Shown here: positions 34,960-45,895 of the stretch, piece by piece
Layout of the letters: the number at the start of each line of letters is the position of its first letter
Position numbering within the stretch: the first letter of the stretch is position 1
NCBI RefSeq assembly: GCF_963678635.1
Contig: NC_087071.1
Span: 2,036,537-2,100,536, forward strand
DNA: 64,000 bases
Origin: Symsagittifera roscoffensis
Taxonomy: Eukaryota > Xenacoelomorpha > Acoela > Convolutidae
Reading direction: 5' to 3'
Made by a program: the position numbers and the translations under genes
The notes under the pieces: generated by a model
Database searches by the model: none
Told to the model about the DNA's origin: nothing
Seen by the model: the letters and a program-made list of their open reading frames with translations, nothing else

Positions 34960-37900
34960 GATAAATAATTGTGATAAAAAAAAGTATAACACTACTTTAC
35001 ATTTTCAGCGTGAAAAACGGTTTTTCAAAAACAATTGAACCTTGCATATAAAATTGAATCAGAATTTAGAAATTTTGGCAGAAAAATTAATTTAATTGAG
35101 GATGTAAGAACCTATCATAAAATATATGAGTTTTGTTTTTCTACAAGTCATTTTTCAATATTGTTAAGTCATTTTAATAAAACGCTAGCTTCTGCTTTTT
35201 TGCGGTTCAACGTCATGTCTAGATTTACATAATTTCGAATTGCATGAGTTTTTGAAAACTGACCTTAGAAAACCTAAAAAAAACAACTGAATATTACAAC
35301 ATCCCTATTGCGAAATTGGGACAACCACTAGCCGTTTTATTAGAAAATTCAAAAATTGCTAATAATCATGAATAATTGGGCAAGTTTTTGATCACAATTG
35401 TCAGCCCATAAATAATTTATAGTCAGCCACAGAAAATTGTTCATGAGAAACAAAATTTAAAAAAAAGGTTTTTAGCATTTTATAACGTGACCTTGAGCTG
35501 AACAATCTATAACATGAGCAGCAAAGTGTTAACAGTACGCGCTACAACTGAAAACCCATTAAAAAAAAAGAATACATTTTCGGAATTTGCTCAAATAGAC
35601 TGCTTATATTATTTTCTTCCAAAACGCCTTTGAAAGCATATCTAGAAGACATAATTAGCAAAAGAAATCACAAAATTCTGCATATTTCTTTTATACGGCG
35701 TAGCACAAAATCAATTGGGAACCGAACTGCTGGACAGTTTTCTTATTCCAAAACAACTAACAAACCAATAACAAACCGAACTTTCAGCCAATGCAGAAGG
35801 GACTGGATTTGTTGACATCTTAAAAAAAGTACAAAAAAGCATAGATTTAGAATACAAATTTTTTAAAAAAGCATAACAATTAAGTTGAAGCTCAAATAGA
35901 ATAAAATTTTTATGCAGTTGGTCAAAGCAGCCCCAAATTTTACAACTGACTGTTTTTTACATACTAAGAAAAATATACTGCTGGCTACCTCCTAATAATC
36001 AGTATTTCACTTAAAATTATTTCAACAAAGTAATCAAAACTGGGCAAATTTTCATACCCAAACGTTTGTGAAATGACACTTCATTGACACCGGTACTTAT
36101 GGTTTTCACTAAAAAGTGAAGTTGGGTTCCAAAAAACTTACTGAAGTTTCAAGAGCATGATTATAGTAAAATTATAGAAAACTCAACCAGCAATTCATTT
36201 GATGCACATTGCGAAATTGCATTTAAAATTAATTTACACTTTATACTTTTAGTGAAATTTCATAGAATTGAGCAACAGATTTTTTGGCGTACAATAAATT
36301 ATATCACATTTAGATAAAACCAGGAATAAATATGCCATCTAATTCTCCCATTACGTTCTATTTTTTGCAATAGTTTTTAGCCCTGCCATCGAAACCTAGA
36401 TCAAAAGTTCAAAAAACATATCTTGAAAAAGATAAGTATGAGTCAACAAAAAATTATCAATACGTTATATTCCGATTTTGACTAAGCCTTTTGATTTGAA
36501 AAATCAAAAAAGGACATGAGCTTTTAGAACGGAACATAAGCTACTTCTGTACCTCTTCTGCATTTTATCGTCATATCTAAATCTCATTAAATTTGTTTTT
36601 GTAAAAAAAAATGGATTGATTAAAACGTTAAATAAAAAAATATAAAGTTGTTGGTTACAAGATGAAGACTTAATTGCAGGACAGTCAGCCGACCGTTTCG
36701 CAAAAAAATATCGAAAACTAGCCAACAAGTGGAGTTTTTTTGTTTTAATTCTTAGCATTTAAAACAGTTCTGTACAGTTATCGTGAAAAAAAAACAGAAG
36801 GTAAGTTCGTTTTGTTTCTCAGCTCTTAAACAACTCATGAAGATTTTGAAGAAAGTGAAATCCAATTTTGAAATGCTCTTACGTGACCTCGAGCTCAACA
36901 GACTTCTATAAGACCAAGATTATTTAAAAAAAACGAATTAGTACGAGATTAATTTAAAACGGATTTGCAACAAGTACGCTCCTCTTTTTTCCTTTTGTTA
37001 TTTCAACCGCTTTGATTGTTCCCAATAAAATATAACATGTTCAAAAACTTGTCTCTGGATTCCAAAAATATATAAACGCTAAATTGTGAGCCTATCCAGT
37101 GCTGTTTGGCCTTGAAATGGCAGTAGCGTCTAAGAGCTTAAACAGATGAGAAAACATTAATTTATGTACTCAATTGAAATAAATGCAACAATCAAGGCTA
37201 TGTTTTTAGCAACTCGGAATTCAATTCCAAAAAATTTTTGAGTTTTCGCATATTCGTTAAATTAAAGTTCAAAATGAAGATTCAGAAGTTTGCATACATG
37301 AAAAAGTCACTGCTAAAATCGCAGCAATCCCAGGAGCTGGATTAGAGCTTAACTATCTATAACAACAAGAGTCTTAATTTAAAAAACAGTAGCAACATAA
37401 AGTTAAAACATGCAAGACAACATAAATTTATGAAATCAATAGAAAATGATAGCAACAATCTAGATAAAGTTTATAGCAAGTTTATAGGAAAAAATATCTA
37501 CCCACCCGCTATTTCCCCATACATTATTTTAATCAAAACACAAAAAAATTCGAAAAAATGACAATTTGAAAAACAATGTTTTCATTTGTTTCTCTTGGCA
37601 AATACGTATAAATCATCTTTTTCAGTTGCAGTTTAAACTTCAGCAACATGGAAACAATAGCAACAGAATAATCAAATTATGAACAACAACGAATTAACAT
37701 TAACGAGAATTGTTGACGATATATAACAATCATAAAAGTTTGTTTCAACAGTGTATTCAAAAACGTATCCATTCATAGTAAATTTTATCTCATAAGAGGT
37801 TTTTTAATCAAATGGAAATTTAGCCTCAAATGTTATTATCAGTTTCTTATGAAGTATCTTAAATGAAGTTTCTTAAATATCAGATTATTTCTAAAAACCA

Positions 37901-38140
37901 AAAGGGAAAATGGAGAAGATCCATTTCAGTTTGAACTTCAACTACATGGCAACACTAGCAAAGGAATATTCAAAATGAAAGCATCTACGTTTAACGTGGA
38001 AAAAACTGCAAAACAGCTTAAGGGAAAAACAGCTTTTGTTTCAAGAAACTATTCAGACACTTATCTTCCTTGTCTTCTTTTTAAGAAACTGGCTTTAATC
38101 AGCGTTTTTCTAATTCAAGTGAAAAACCAGCCTTGAAAAC
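34960..38140. other. AT-rich stretch with weak internal repeats, no gene seen
   Basis: Phrases such as tgacctygagct...aacaatctataa recur at about 35488, 36884 and 37340. Another pair (ttgaacttca..acatggcaac / ttaaacttcagcaacatggaaac) lies at 37620 and 37930. These point to old direct duplications. Frames are short and composition-driven. The stretch lies downstream of inverted gene D. Confidence 0.4.
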
Positions 38141-38142
38141 TC

Positions 38143-38360
38143 TCATACGTTTTTAATGACGATAGGACGTAAGCTACAGTTCCTTGTGAAATGGTTTCTT
38201 AAAAGAAACAAAAACTGTAGTCTATAGCGTCTTTTTAACCACAAAGTTACCAAAATGAGAAAAATTAGGCCCGCTTTCGCTGTTGTACCAAATCCAAGTG
38301 CTCTCCGACGTGCTACTCCCTCGTAGTCGTTTCCCATATTGGGCTGGTAGTCTCCGGGTG
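38143..38360 (-). CDS. Candidate C-terminal transmembrane exon of gene D
   Basis: The minus-strand frame PGDYQPNMGNDYEG... leads into a hydrophobic segment AGLIFLILVTLWL, immediately followed by KRRYR. This is a textbook single-pass anchor with a basic stop-transfer sequence. An acceptor (ttcttgtacttgag) ends at 38361. A possible donor in the preceding D exon (CTTC|gtggca, 38438/38437) would give a 77-nt intron, and the phases match (phase 1 to phase 1). The stretch is more GC-rich than its surroundings, like D itself. If correct, D is a membrane-anchored family member. The donor is weak, so the join is uncertain; the frame might also belong to a separate gene. Confidence 0.4.
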
Positions 38361-38426
38361 CTCAAGTACAAGAATGATAAAGGGGTGGCATTTTTGAGTC
38401 GTTTATTACCTCGGAGTTCTCAAAAA

Positions 38427-39424
38427 TCATATGCCACGAAGTTTTTTGTGGATGTCGTTATTCGCCCCGAGTAAATTTCGTACACAATTTCCGCAATTTT
38501 GCTTGTCCCAGTCGTTGTCACAATGTCCACATGCACCTGGTCCGTTGGGCTGGCAATCACAGAACCACTTGCAATTTTTAGCATCCTCGCCCCCAAATCC
38601 GTTTAAAATTTGTCTTTGGCCAGCAGTCAGGCGTATTCCGTTCAGAATTTTCGTTTTGTTGGAGAGTGACATCGAATCCACATTCCATATATTGACGGTC
38701 ATGTTGATTTCTCCATCTGATTCTAAATCGGACATAAAATTTGCCGGCAAAATGAAATTCCGTGATCGATGGATGTAGATAGTTTCTAGCGCGGTTGATT
38801 TCCTCAGAAAGCCCTCAGGGATAACATTTGACGGGTGAGAAGACCAAATGATTCCAAACTCAACGTAGCGAAGACTCGAGCATTCTTGTATTTCAGAAAA
38901 TTTTGTTTGAGCTCCCCGAATTTCTAACTTAAAAAATTGTTCTTGCTGGTTTCCTAGATTAAATGTTGTAGAATTCATACTGAAGAACTGCAAGACTTTA
39001 ATCTCTTGAAGGGCAGTTCGATCTAAGAATTTAAGTGCTCTTATTCTGAACAACCCAGTAGCAACTTGCACTTTTCCGAAATCAAGCGCGGTGAGGACCA
39101 GGCGATAGTCTTCTTTGAACATCATATAATCAAAAATCGTCTTCGTTTCCTTTTTGTCAACAATTTTTGTTTTGATTGTCGTGTTAAAAATTTCAATCTT
39201 TTTCTCGTTGCCTGTAAAAAACTTTGTCATATCAACACGAGACTCATCTATGTTATGAGCCAAAATGACCCCGATCTGATCTCGCAGGCTTCCGCAACTA
39301 CTATATCTTTATCTCTATGGCAGGTACAATTCGCAAACCTCACTGGGCTAAGGTTTGATTTTGCTTCAATCGCGTTGCTATAAGCCCAGTATGCATCGAC
39401 TAGAACATACACAAAAACTATCAT
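38427..39424 (-). pseudogene. Gene D: inverted, diverged member of the LRR-like family, with one frameshift
   Basis: From ATG 39424-39422 the minus strand encodes a signal-peptide-like start (MIVFVYVLVDAYWAYS) and the cysteine cap (FANCTC, then EAC). It reaches SGSFWLIT and then hits a TAG at 39250-39248. A frame shifted by one continues from IDESRVDM to a stop at 38427. Aligning with A (FLMITGI then RVKI) places the break at about 39251-39254, as a one- or four-base loss. The rest keeps the LRR-like strands, the WNV segment, GIRLTAGQRQIL and the seven-cysteine module. It is either a pseudogene or has an assembly error; the open 278-residue remainder favours recent damage or error. A ctttgtag acceptor just upstream of the ATG (about 39436) leaves room for another exon. 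Confidence 0.65.
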
Positions 39425-39429
39425 GAGAA

Positions 39430-41225
39430 AATCTACAAAGAAACGAACCGCTTATCTGGTTTCAAAAACCAAACTGGTACAAATCTTCATCTTCTTTTAA
39501 ATTTTTGTAGCTTATCTTCAAAAAATCAAACGAAACTGACATTATATTCGCCGTTTATTGGAGACAAATCACTTCTGTGGAGCTGCCTGTCTTGCATGTA
39601 TTTCCTTGTTTCTTAAAAAAAAACTATGGCACTATTACAAAGTTCTGATTTTTAGGAAAGCTAATTTTTTTTAAAACAAAAGTTGAAAACAATCAAGATC
39701 TGTCACTGCAAGCAACCATAATTGTCATATTCATAACAATTTTTCTGCTAAGTATAGCTTAAAATTATTAAATTTTCTTTGAGCATTGATAAATAGACAG
39801 AAGAAACACAGAAAACCACCAAATTAATTGCAATTGACACATATCTGTAAGTCTTCATATTACAGGTGATTTCTCCAAGACTCAAAATACTTTTCTGAAA
39901 ACAAACATTCGTTTTGAATCATTATTTCGCCTTTTAACAAAAGTCTAATTTGTGGTCAGCAAACCAAGCTGGAGCTTGGTTTCAGAGACCATGAACTACA
40001 AAAACACTTTTTTAGACCATTACATTCGATATCTACAATTGCTTTCTAGGAGTAACTTACAAAAGTTACTAAAATTTTTAGCTTCAATTTCTACCATCTG
40101 CAGATTTTTTTTCGCAAAACAAATGTCAAAATCCAATTTCAGAATTATTTCTCGCTGAGAAAACTTTACATTGCAAGAACATTCATTTTCAAAACAACCA
40201 AGTAATGATGCTTCAAAGAGCGTACCTATGATCTTTTGACCACTGTCCATATCCAACAATCGTACAATTTCGATGCAAGTTTGTTCAAATTAAATCTTCA
40301 AATCTGCCAGGCCAGGCATTTAGGATTTTAGAAACTGAGATTGAGATAGTTTTATCTATTAGTTAAGAAGACATGATAAAACCTTTAACTACAAAAGTGG
40401 TCAATTTTATCATGAAAAAAACTCCAAGTTCAATTAAAGCTTTCTATTTTTTGTTGTTTTGGTTGTGAAAATGCCAGTTATTTTTCATCTTCATTGAACC
40501 TTTCCATCTTCAAACATTTTGACTATAATGAACAATTTGGCTTTTTCAAAACAAATAAACAGTAAGTAAGCGCGCAAACTTTTCCGCAGATTAAGGTTAT
40601 AGAAAGGGGTTTTGAGGTAATGTAAAGATAATGCTAGAATCTATCGACAGATGTAGAAGTTTTTGCGAACAACAAAGTTGCTCCAAATTGAAAACCACAC
40701 CGTATTTCATCCACGAAAGATGAATTTGCTCATCTTTGTCCACTTGTCTTAAAACTTTACTTTTCTCAATTTTGCACAAAATTTTTGATTGGAATAAAAA
40801 AACTCATTGACCTATTTTTGAATACCTGGAAACATTACTCAAAACGCAACAACATCGAGTTACGCAACACTTTTTATCTTCATATTATCATACAAATGTT
40901 TTTTGTTTTTTCTGATCGTGAGCTTTCAAACTTGCTATAATCGTTGATGTTGCCAGTGAGAAAAAATGAATCTTGATTCAATGGATTTACTAACAATAAT
41001 TACAGATAAAGCGCATTTTTAGAGGATACGAGCTTTAAAGTCTCCACGATAACGGTAAAATATCTCGAAACAATTCTGCCAAAAGGTATGTTTATATGGA
41101 ATGGTTCTCTTTAGCTAAATTTATTCAACTGAACCCAAGCCAGAACTATTTTATTTAGCTATAATGCTAAGAAATGTTCAACGCAAACACAAGCTTTTGT
41201 AACATTTGTTTTCAGGAAGCCAATT
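39430..41225. repeat. Upstream segment duplicated with about 42300-44890
   Basis: Pieces are colinear with the later segment. For example caaacyragctggakcttggtttcagag at about 39957 pairs with 42515, and acaagtttgttcraactaaatctt near 40275 pairs with 42810. Similarity is patchy. It carries the orphan exon at its right end. Confidence 0.45.
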
Positions 41226-41310
41226 TGCTATTTATATACTTATTCTGCTTTCAACTCAGACCAGGTCTTAAATTGATCAAAATTGCAATCTTCATGCGAG
41301 TCTCTGCGCA
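41226..41310 (+). pseudogene. Orphan, broken first exon of the LRR-like family
   Basis: Clearly homologous to exon 1 of A (shared ctgctttcaactcaga and tgatcaaaattgcaatcttcat). It lacks an ATG, has TAA in the aligned frame after LLSTQTRS, and its donor is gcgagt instead of gtgagt. No exon 2 or 3 follows before the next copy begins. Confidence 0.6.
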
Positions 41311-44300
41311 AAGTTAAAAAAAACACATAAAGCAATGAATAAAAAGCAAGTTACACTCAAAAATTTGTTCTTTCAGAGTAATTTGACCAATTTTGTTATA
41401 AGGACAGAACAATTGATTTGACTACCTTCTTTGAAGAATCAGTACTTGGTTTGAAGTACTTACTAATTAAAACAGGTCTCGACACGCCATACATCAGGCA
41501 TCGTGTTTGAAAAGATTTGGATTTTTCCACAGTTAATAATAGCAGGAGCGAAGCCAAGCGATTTGAAAAAAAAACAGTGAAAAAATCTAATTGATCCTTC
41601 AACTGTATAAAAAACTTCTCGCAGTTAATTTTTTTGCAGCTAATTTGAGATGACATTTTCAGATTCAAAAAAACTGTTTAGAAGTTGAAATTGAGTTTTG
41701 AGACACTGAAGGTAGCTCAAAACATTTGCACGCAAAAAATCTGAAATATTTTGAAGTTCTAGGTTTTTTATTCATAGAGGCCCAAAGTAAATATCGCAGA
41801 GAGAAAAGCGAAAATACATTTTTTCTTGTCAATTAGTGTAACTGAAAAACTGCTGTAAAAATTTTCATGAGAAAAAAAGACCATCTACACCTCGGAGCAG
41901 CAGATGGCAATATATCTCAAGTTGAGTGGGTTTTTGATGTAATTTTAATCTGAGATACACAAAGGTAAAAAAATGACACACAAGTATAAAAATGTAACAC
42001 AAGTAGCCAAACCTAACACAAAAATAAACGAAAAAAATTGTCTTTTTTGAATTCAATTGAATCTGGGAGCCGCTATCATAGTTTGTAAAAAACATGCGTT
42101 CAACCTATTTATTGTGAAATTTATAAAATCTATTTGAAACGCCAACTATTTCTGTCGCCCCGGAAATTTTTCTAACTTTCTTCATGATTCAAAACTTCAT
42201 TTTTTGATTTATTCAAAATTTTTGATACCGTTCTTATAAAAGAGATTCAAAAAATCCCTTTTTGACATTTTAAATTCAAGGTTTTTCATTAACTGGTTTA
42301 GTTAGTTAGGAAAATTTAATTAACTCTCATCACAAGTAGGTTTTCATAAGCACAACAATTACATACTGGTTGACATTTAAAACACATCTAAAAAACTATA
42401 CAACATTTGTACTAAAAGAAATTTGGTAAATTAACCTTATGAAGCAAGTGCTATCTCAGTTCGGCAATTTATTTAAAAAGTTAAAACTAACTATCCTGAT
42501 TTGATGTCAACAAACGAGGCTGGATCTCGTTTTCAGAGGAAATGAAAATTCAAATCAATTTTTACGCTGTTGTTATTTATCGGTAGACTTACTTTCTATG
42601 ATCAGAGCAAATTTGAAAGAAAAAAATTAGCTAGATGATTAAGTGTCAGTTTTGGCCTTCTGCAAAAATTTTCACTTACGGAGTTAAATGTGCGAAACAA
42701 CCATAATGGAAACAGCTCTCGCTGAGATTATTTCACATCGCAAAATCAATCTTTTTCAAAGAGTAGCCTTGATTCTTTGAGCACATCCATATACAAATTT
42801 AGTACACGTAGTACAAGTTTGTTCGAACTAAATCTTGATCGAAAGTATATTTTGTAAGACCAGATATTTAGGATATAATGACCTGAACATGAGATAAGTT
42901 TTCTCTTTGAGTTTAGTATACAAACGTGAAAACTGAACTACACTAGTGAATAGAACAAGGTAAAAAAGCAAACTTTTTGATGTTTAAAACTTTTTAGCTA
43001 AAGTATCACCTCGATGTCTCAATTTGATAGGATTTACCATGTAAATATAATCAGAAGTGCAGTATAGTAAAAAAAACGAACGAAAAATTTGATAGAAATG
43101 GACGCAGTTAGACGAAAAAGTCAGAGAAAAAAGTCTTGAGCAATTTTAGTTAATATGGCAGCCACCATCATACTTAACCACCGACATATATTCAACCAAT
43201 TTTTGTTGATGTTAAAAAATATTTTGAACGTCACTCCTGAAATTACTGAAACTTTTCCACATGATCAGAACTTCAATTTTTGTTTCTATTCTAAATTTCT
43301 TGATACGGTGATGCTAGTGATCGAAACACACTTCTTTCGAAAAAAATCAGCTCAAAATCTTGCAAATGATGGTATAGGTTGTTCTGGAAAAAATGTTCGA
43401 TCTGCACAACCATTATATACTGGGCACATCATAAAAAAATGTTAGTGAATCTGTTCTCGAAAAAGTGGTTGATATAACTTTGAAATCGTGTAAAGCAAAT
43501 GAGATTTTATTTCAGCAGCTACTTTGCATTTGATTTATTTTAGGTATCTTTGTACTCCTGAAATAAAATTATGACTGATAACTATCACGATATACCAGCT
43601 TTGATCCCAAAAGCACCACATTTTGGCTGATTTTTCCAATTACTTTAGTTAACATTTGGTTACAATAGTGGACAAAAACAAAGCAAAAAAAGTTTTAAAG
43701 CTAAAACTCGATGTTTTTCTGATAACCAATTTTTTTTTAACTTTGTCGGAAAAAATAATTAACATCGTGAACAAAACTCAAAATTTAGTTGACGATTTTT
43801 TCGGTAATTATTGAGTTTTTAATATTTTCTTGAGACTTTTTTGATGTTGTGAAAACTCGGAAATTAAAAAAATATCACAATATAAACACCAATTTTCTCG
43901 CTTAGTTTTTTGAAAAATATCGCGAATGAAAAAAAAAACTTCGCTTTGGAAATGGAAGCTTTACGCCGTCGGCAAATGTTTACGGAAAAATCGATTTGGT
44001 AAATTCAAAACAAAAAAAGGCTGATTTCACGTAAGCTTTGATTTCTCTACAGAATCATGGTTATAATGGAGAAAAAAAAAGTTATTTTGAGGTTAGAATC
44101 GACCCGATCGAAGAAATGTTTCCACAAAAAGGTACAAATAGAAGTTTTATAGAATTTTTTTATCAAAAAGATTTCTTTGGATCTTAATTTGGTCCGTCTA
44201 TTTGTGCATTAGACATAAAAATTTCTCTAATTTCAGGCTTCCTGAAAAAAGTGTTTAGGTCGTTTTTGTTTGTGTAAACTTGCCTCATAAATTATTTGTA

Positions 44301-44680
44301 AAAATATGAACGATTCTGAGTTCTCCGCGATGAAGACAAAATCACTCGAAACAAATATGCCTAGAGAGAGAAAAGTTAAAATATAAGAGTGTTGATTATC
44401 ATAAAAATTCTTTTCATTAGCAAAAAGACCAAATCAAAAAAATATATTTATTTCAATTTATTAACACTGCTAGGCAAACAATAATCACGCATTCGAGTTT
44501 TTAAACTAAAACTTTTGTTTCTGACGACCCTTTTAAAAAATATTCAACTTGGACCGAAAGCAAATGGTCGAAACGACCACCAGAAAATACGATTTGATTT
44601 TGAAACTCGCCAGTTGATTTTGCGCATTCACTTGCATTTTTTGCAAATTTTTATCAAAGTTATTTAAACACAGATGAGGA
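41311..44680. other. Flank between orphan exon and copy C; duplicated, no gene seen
   Basis: 41340-41520 aligns with sequence after exon 1 of A and C. 42300-43000 parallels 39900-40350. A frame at 43155-43445 starts with a good ATG context (atatggcagcc), but its DNA aligns with non-coding 42165-42235, so I treat it as chance. Confidence 0.4.
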
Positions 44681-44684
44681 AACG

Positions 44685-44815
44685 TGCAATCAATCATCAA
44701 GTCACTCGCCATCAAATGAGTGTACCACTGCTTTAAAACAACCGGTTTTGTTTTGCCCTCAAACGCGAATTGGTGCGAGGAGTTAAACATCAATTACAGC
44801 AGTCAGTTGAAATCA
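44685..44815 (+). promoter_or_regulatory. Conserved 5' flank of copy C (candidate promoter)
   Basis: Counterpart of 1165-1310: caatcaatcatcaagtcactcgcc, ccactgct and ttttgccctca are shared in order. TCAGT at 44803-44807 fits an arthropod initiator about 90 bp before the exon. Function inferred. Confidence 0.35.
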
Positions 44816-44894
44816 AACTTCAAGTTTGAGATCGGTTTATGTATATATGATTTTGGTTATGACTGATCATAAAAAAAAATCAACTCGGAGAAAA

Positions 44895-44970
44895 ATGTTT
44901 TGCCATTTTTGTATTTACTCTGCTCTCAAATCTGGCCAGTTTTTATGGTGATCAAAATTGCAATCTTAAG
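44895..44970 (+). pseudogene. Copy C exon 1: signal-peptide exon, start out of frame
   Basis: In the frame that joins exon 2, the exon encodes FAIFVFTLLSNLASFYG then DQNCNLK and ends at a strong donor, AAG|gtgagt. From the GCC codon (44902) it is exactly as long as exon 1 of A. The only nearby ATG (44895) is one base out of this frame because of a TTTT run, and its own frame stops at 44949. No in-frame ATG follows the upstream TGA at 44860. Either the T run has an indel (mutation or assembly error) or translation starts elsewhere. Confidence 0.6.
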
Positions 44971-45540
44971 GTGAGTCTCCAAGTGAAATAAACAGGAAAA
45001 ACCGCATCACAGGGTCAAAGAAGAAAAAATTTTCAAACTTAAAGTTTCCTAATTAAAAAAAAGAACTTACTTTTCCAGAAACATGACCAAACTTGTTACA
45101 ATGACTAAAAGCAAAGAATTTGACTACCATTTATAAAATAATATGTACTTACGAATCTAAAAACGCCATATTTACCATAGGCAGTAAGTTTGATATAGGT
45201 ATGGACATTTTGTAAAGTAAAACAGTAAAACAAAACACAACACAAGGCGTCAGTTTAGACATTAAGTTAAAATCGAACTAGAAGTCGAGGACAAAAAGGA
45301 AAACCAATATTCAGCTGAAATTAAATTACAACCTTGCTCACAGAACGGAATTTTTTCCGGGACAAATAAAAAATAATTGACAAATTTAACTATATCAAAA
45401 TTTCAACAAAATCTTGGTTGCATTTAATTTTTAAAAATTGGAACTTACAGTGGAGGAAATTGAATGAACTAAAAACCCAACTTTAAAAACCATTTTGCAC
45501 AACTTTCACTTTGAATTCTAGCTAAGTTTTCACATCGATC

Positions 45541-45895
45541 GACAGTAAATGATCTGAACTATCCTCTCTGAAAATCTCCATTTTTATTTTAAAGCAATTA
45601 CCCGTTTGTTACGGGTCTGAAAAAGACAGTTTTCATCATCCGCACTAAGAAATTGTAGGAAACAGCTGAGTTTAAAAAAATTGTCACACTGAGTATTTCA
45701 GTTTTTTGTTGTGGTTACTTTGCGTTGCATGAGCAAAGTGTTTTCCACTGCTTATTCGAGAAAGAGTTTACCACGATGCAAAATCTAGCGCAGACATGAG
45801 AAATGCCATCCTCAGACGCGGAAAAAACTGGTAGGTGCTTCGTGTTGATAATTGAGACTTTCACAGAGGGTATCTCTAATCACCTGCTGTCAGTC
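45541..45895. mobile_element. Degraded MITE in intron 1 of copy C, orthologous to 2198-2540
   Basis: Left gacagtaaatgatctgaac and right cacctgctgtcagtc are degraded inverted ends matching the element in intron 1 of A. Internal phrases (aaaatctc, tttgagacttt-like) are also shared. Confidence 0.5.

Noticed and set aside
38431-38778. 115-codon + strand frame
   Set aside because: Antisense shadow of gene D, which has clear family similarity on the minus strand.
43155-43445. 96-codon frame with a good ATG context
   Set aside because: Its DNA aligns with a non-coding stretch near 42165-42235 where the frame is not kept, and no domain is visible.
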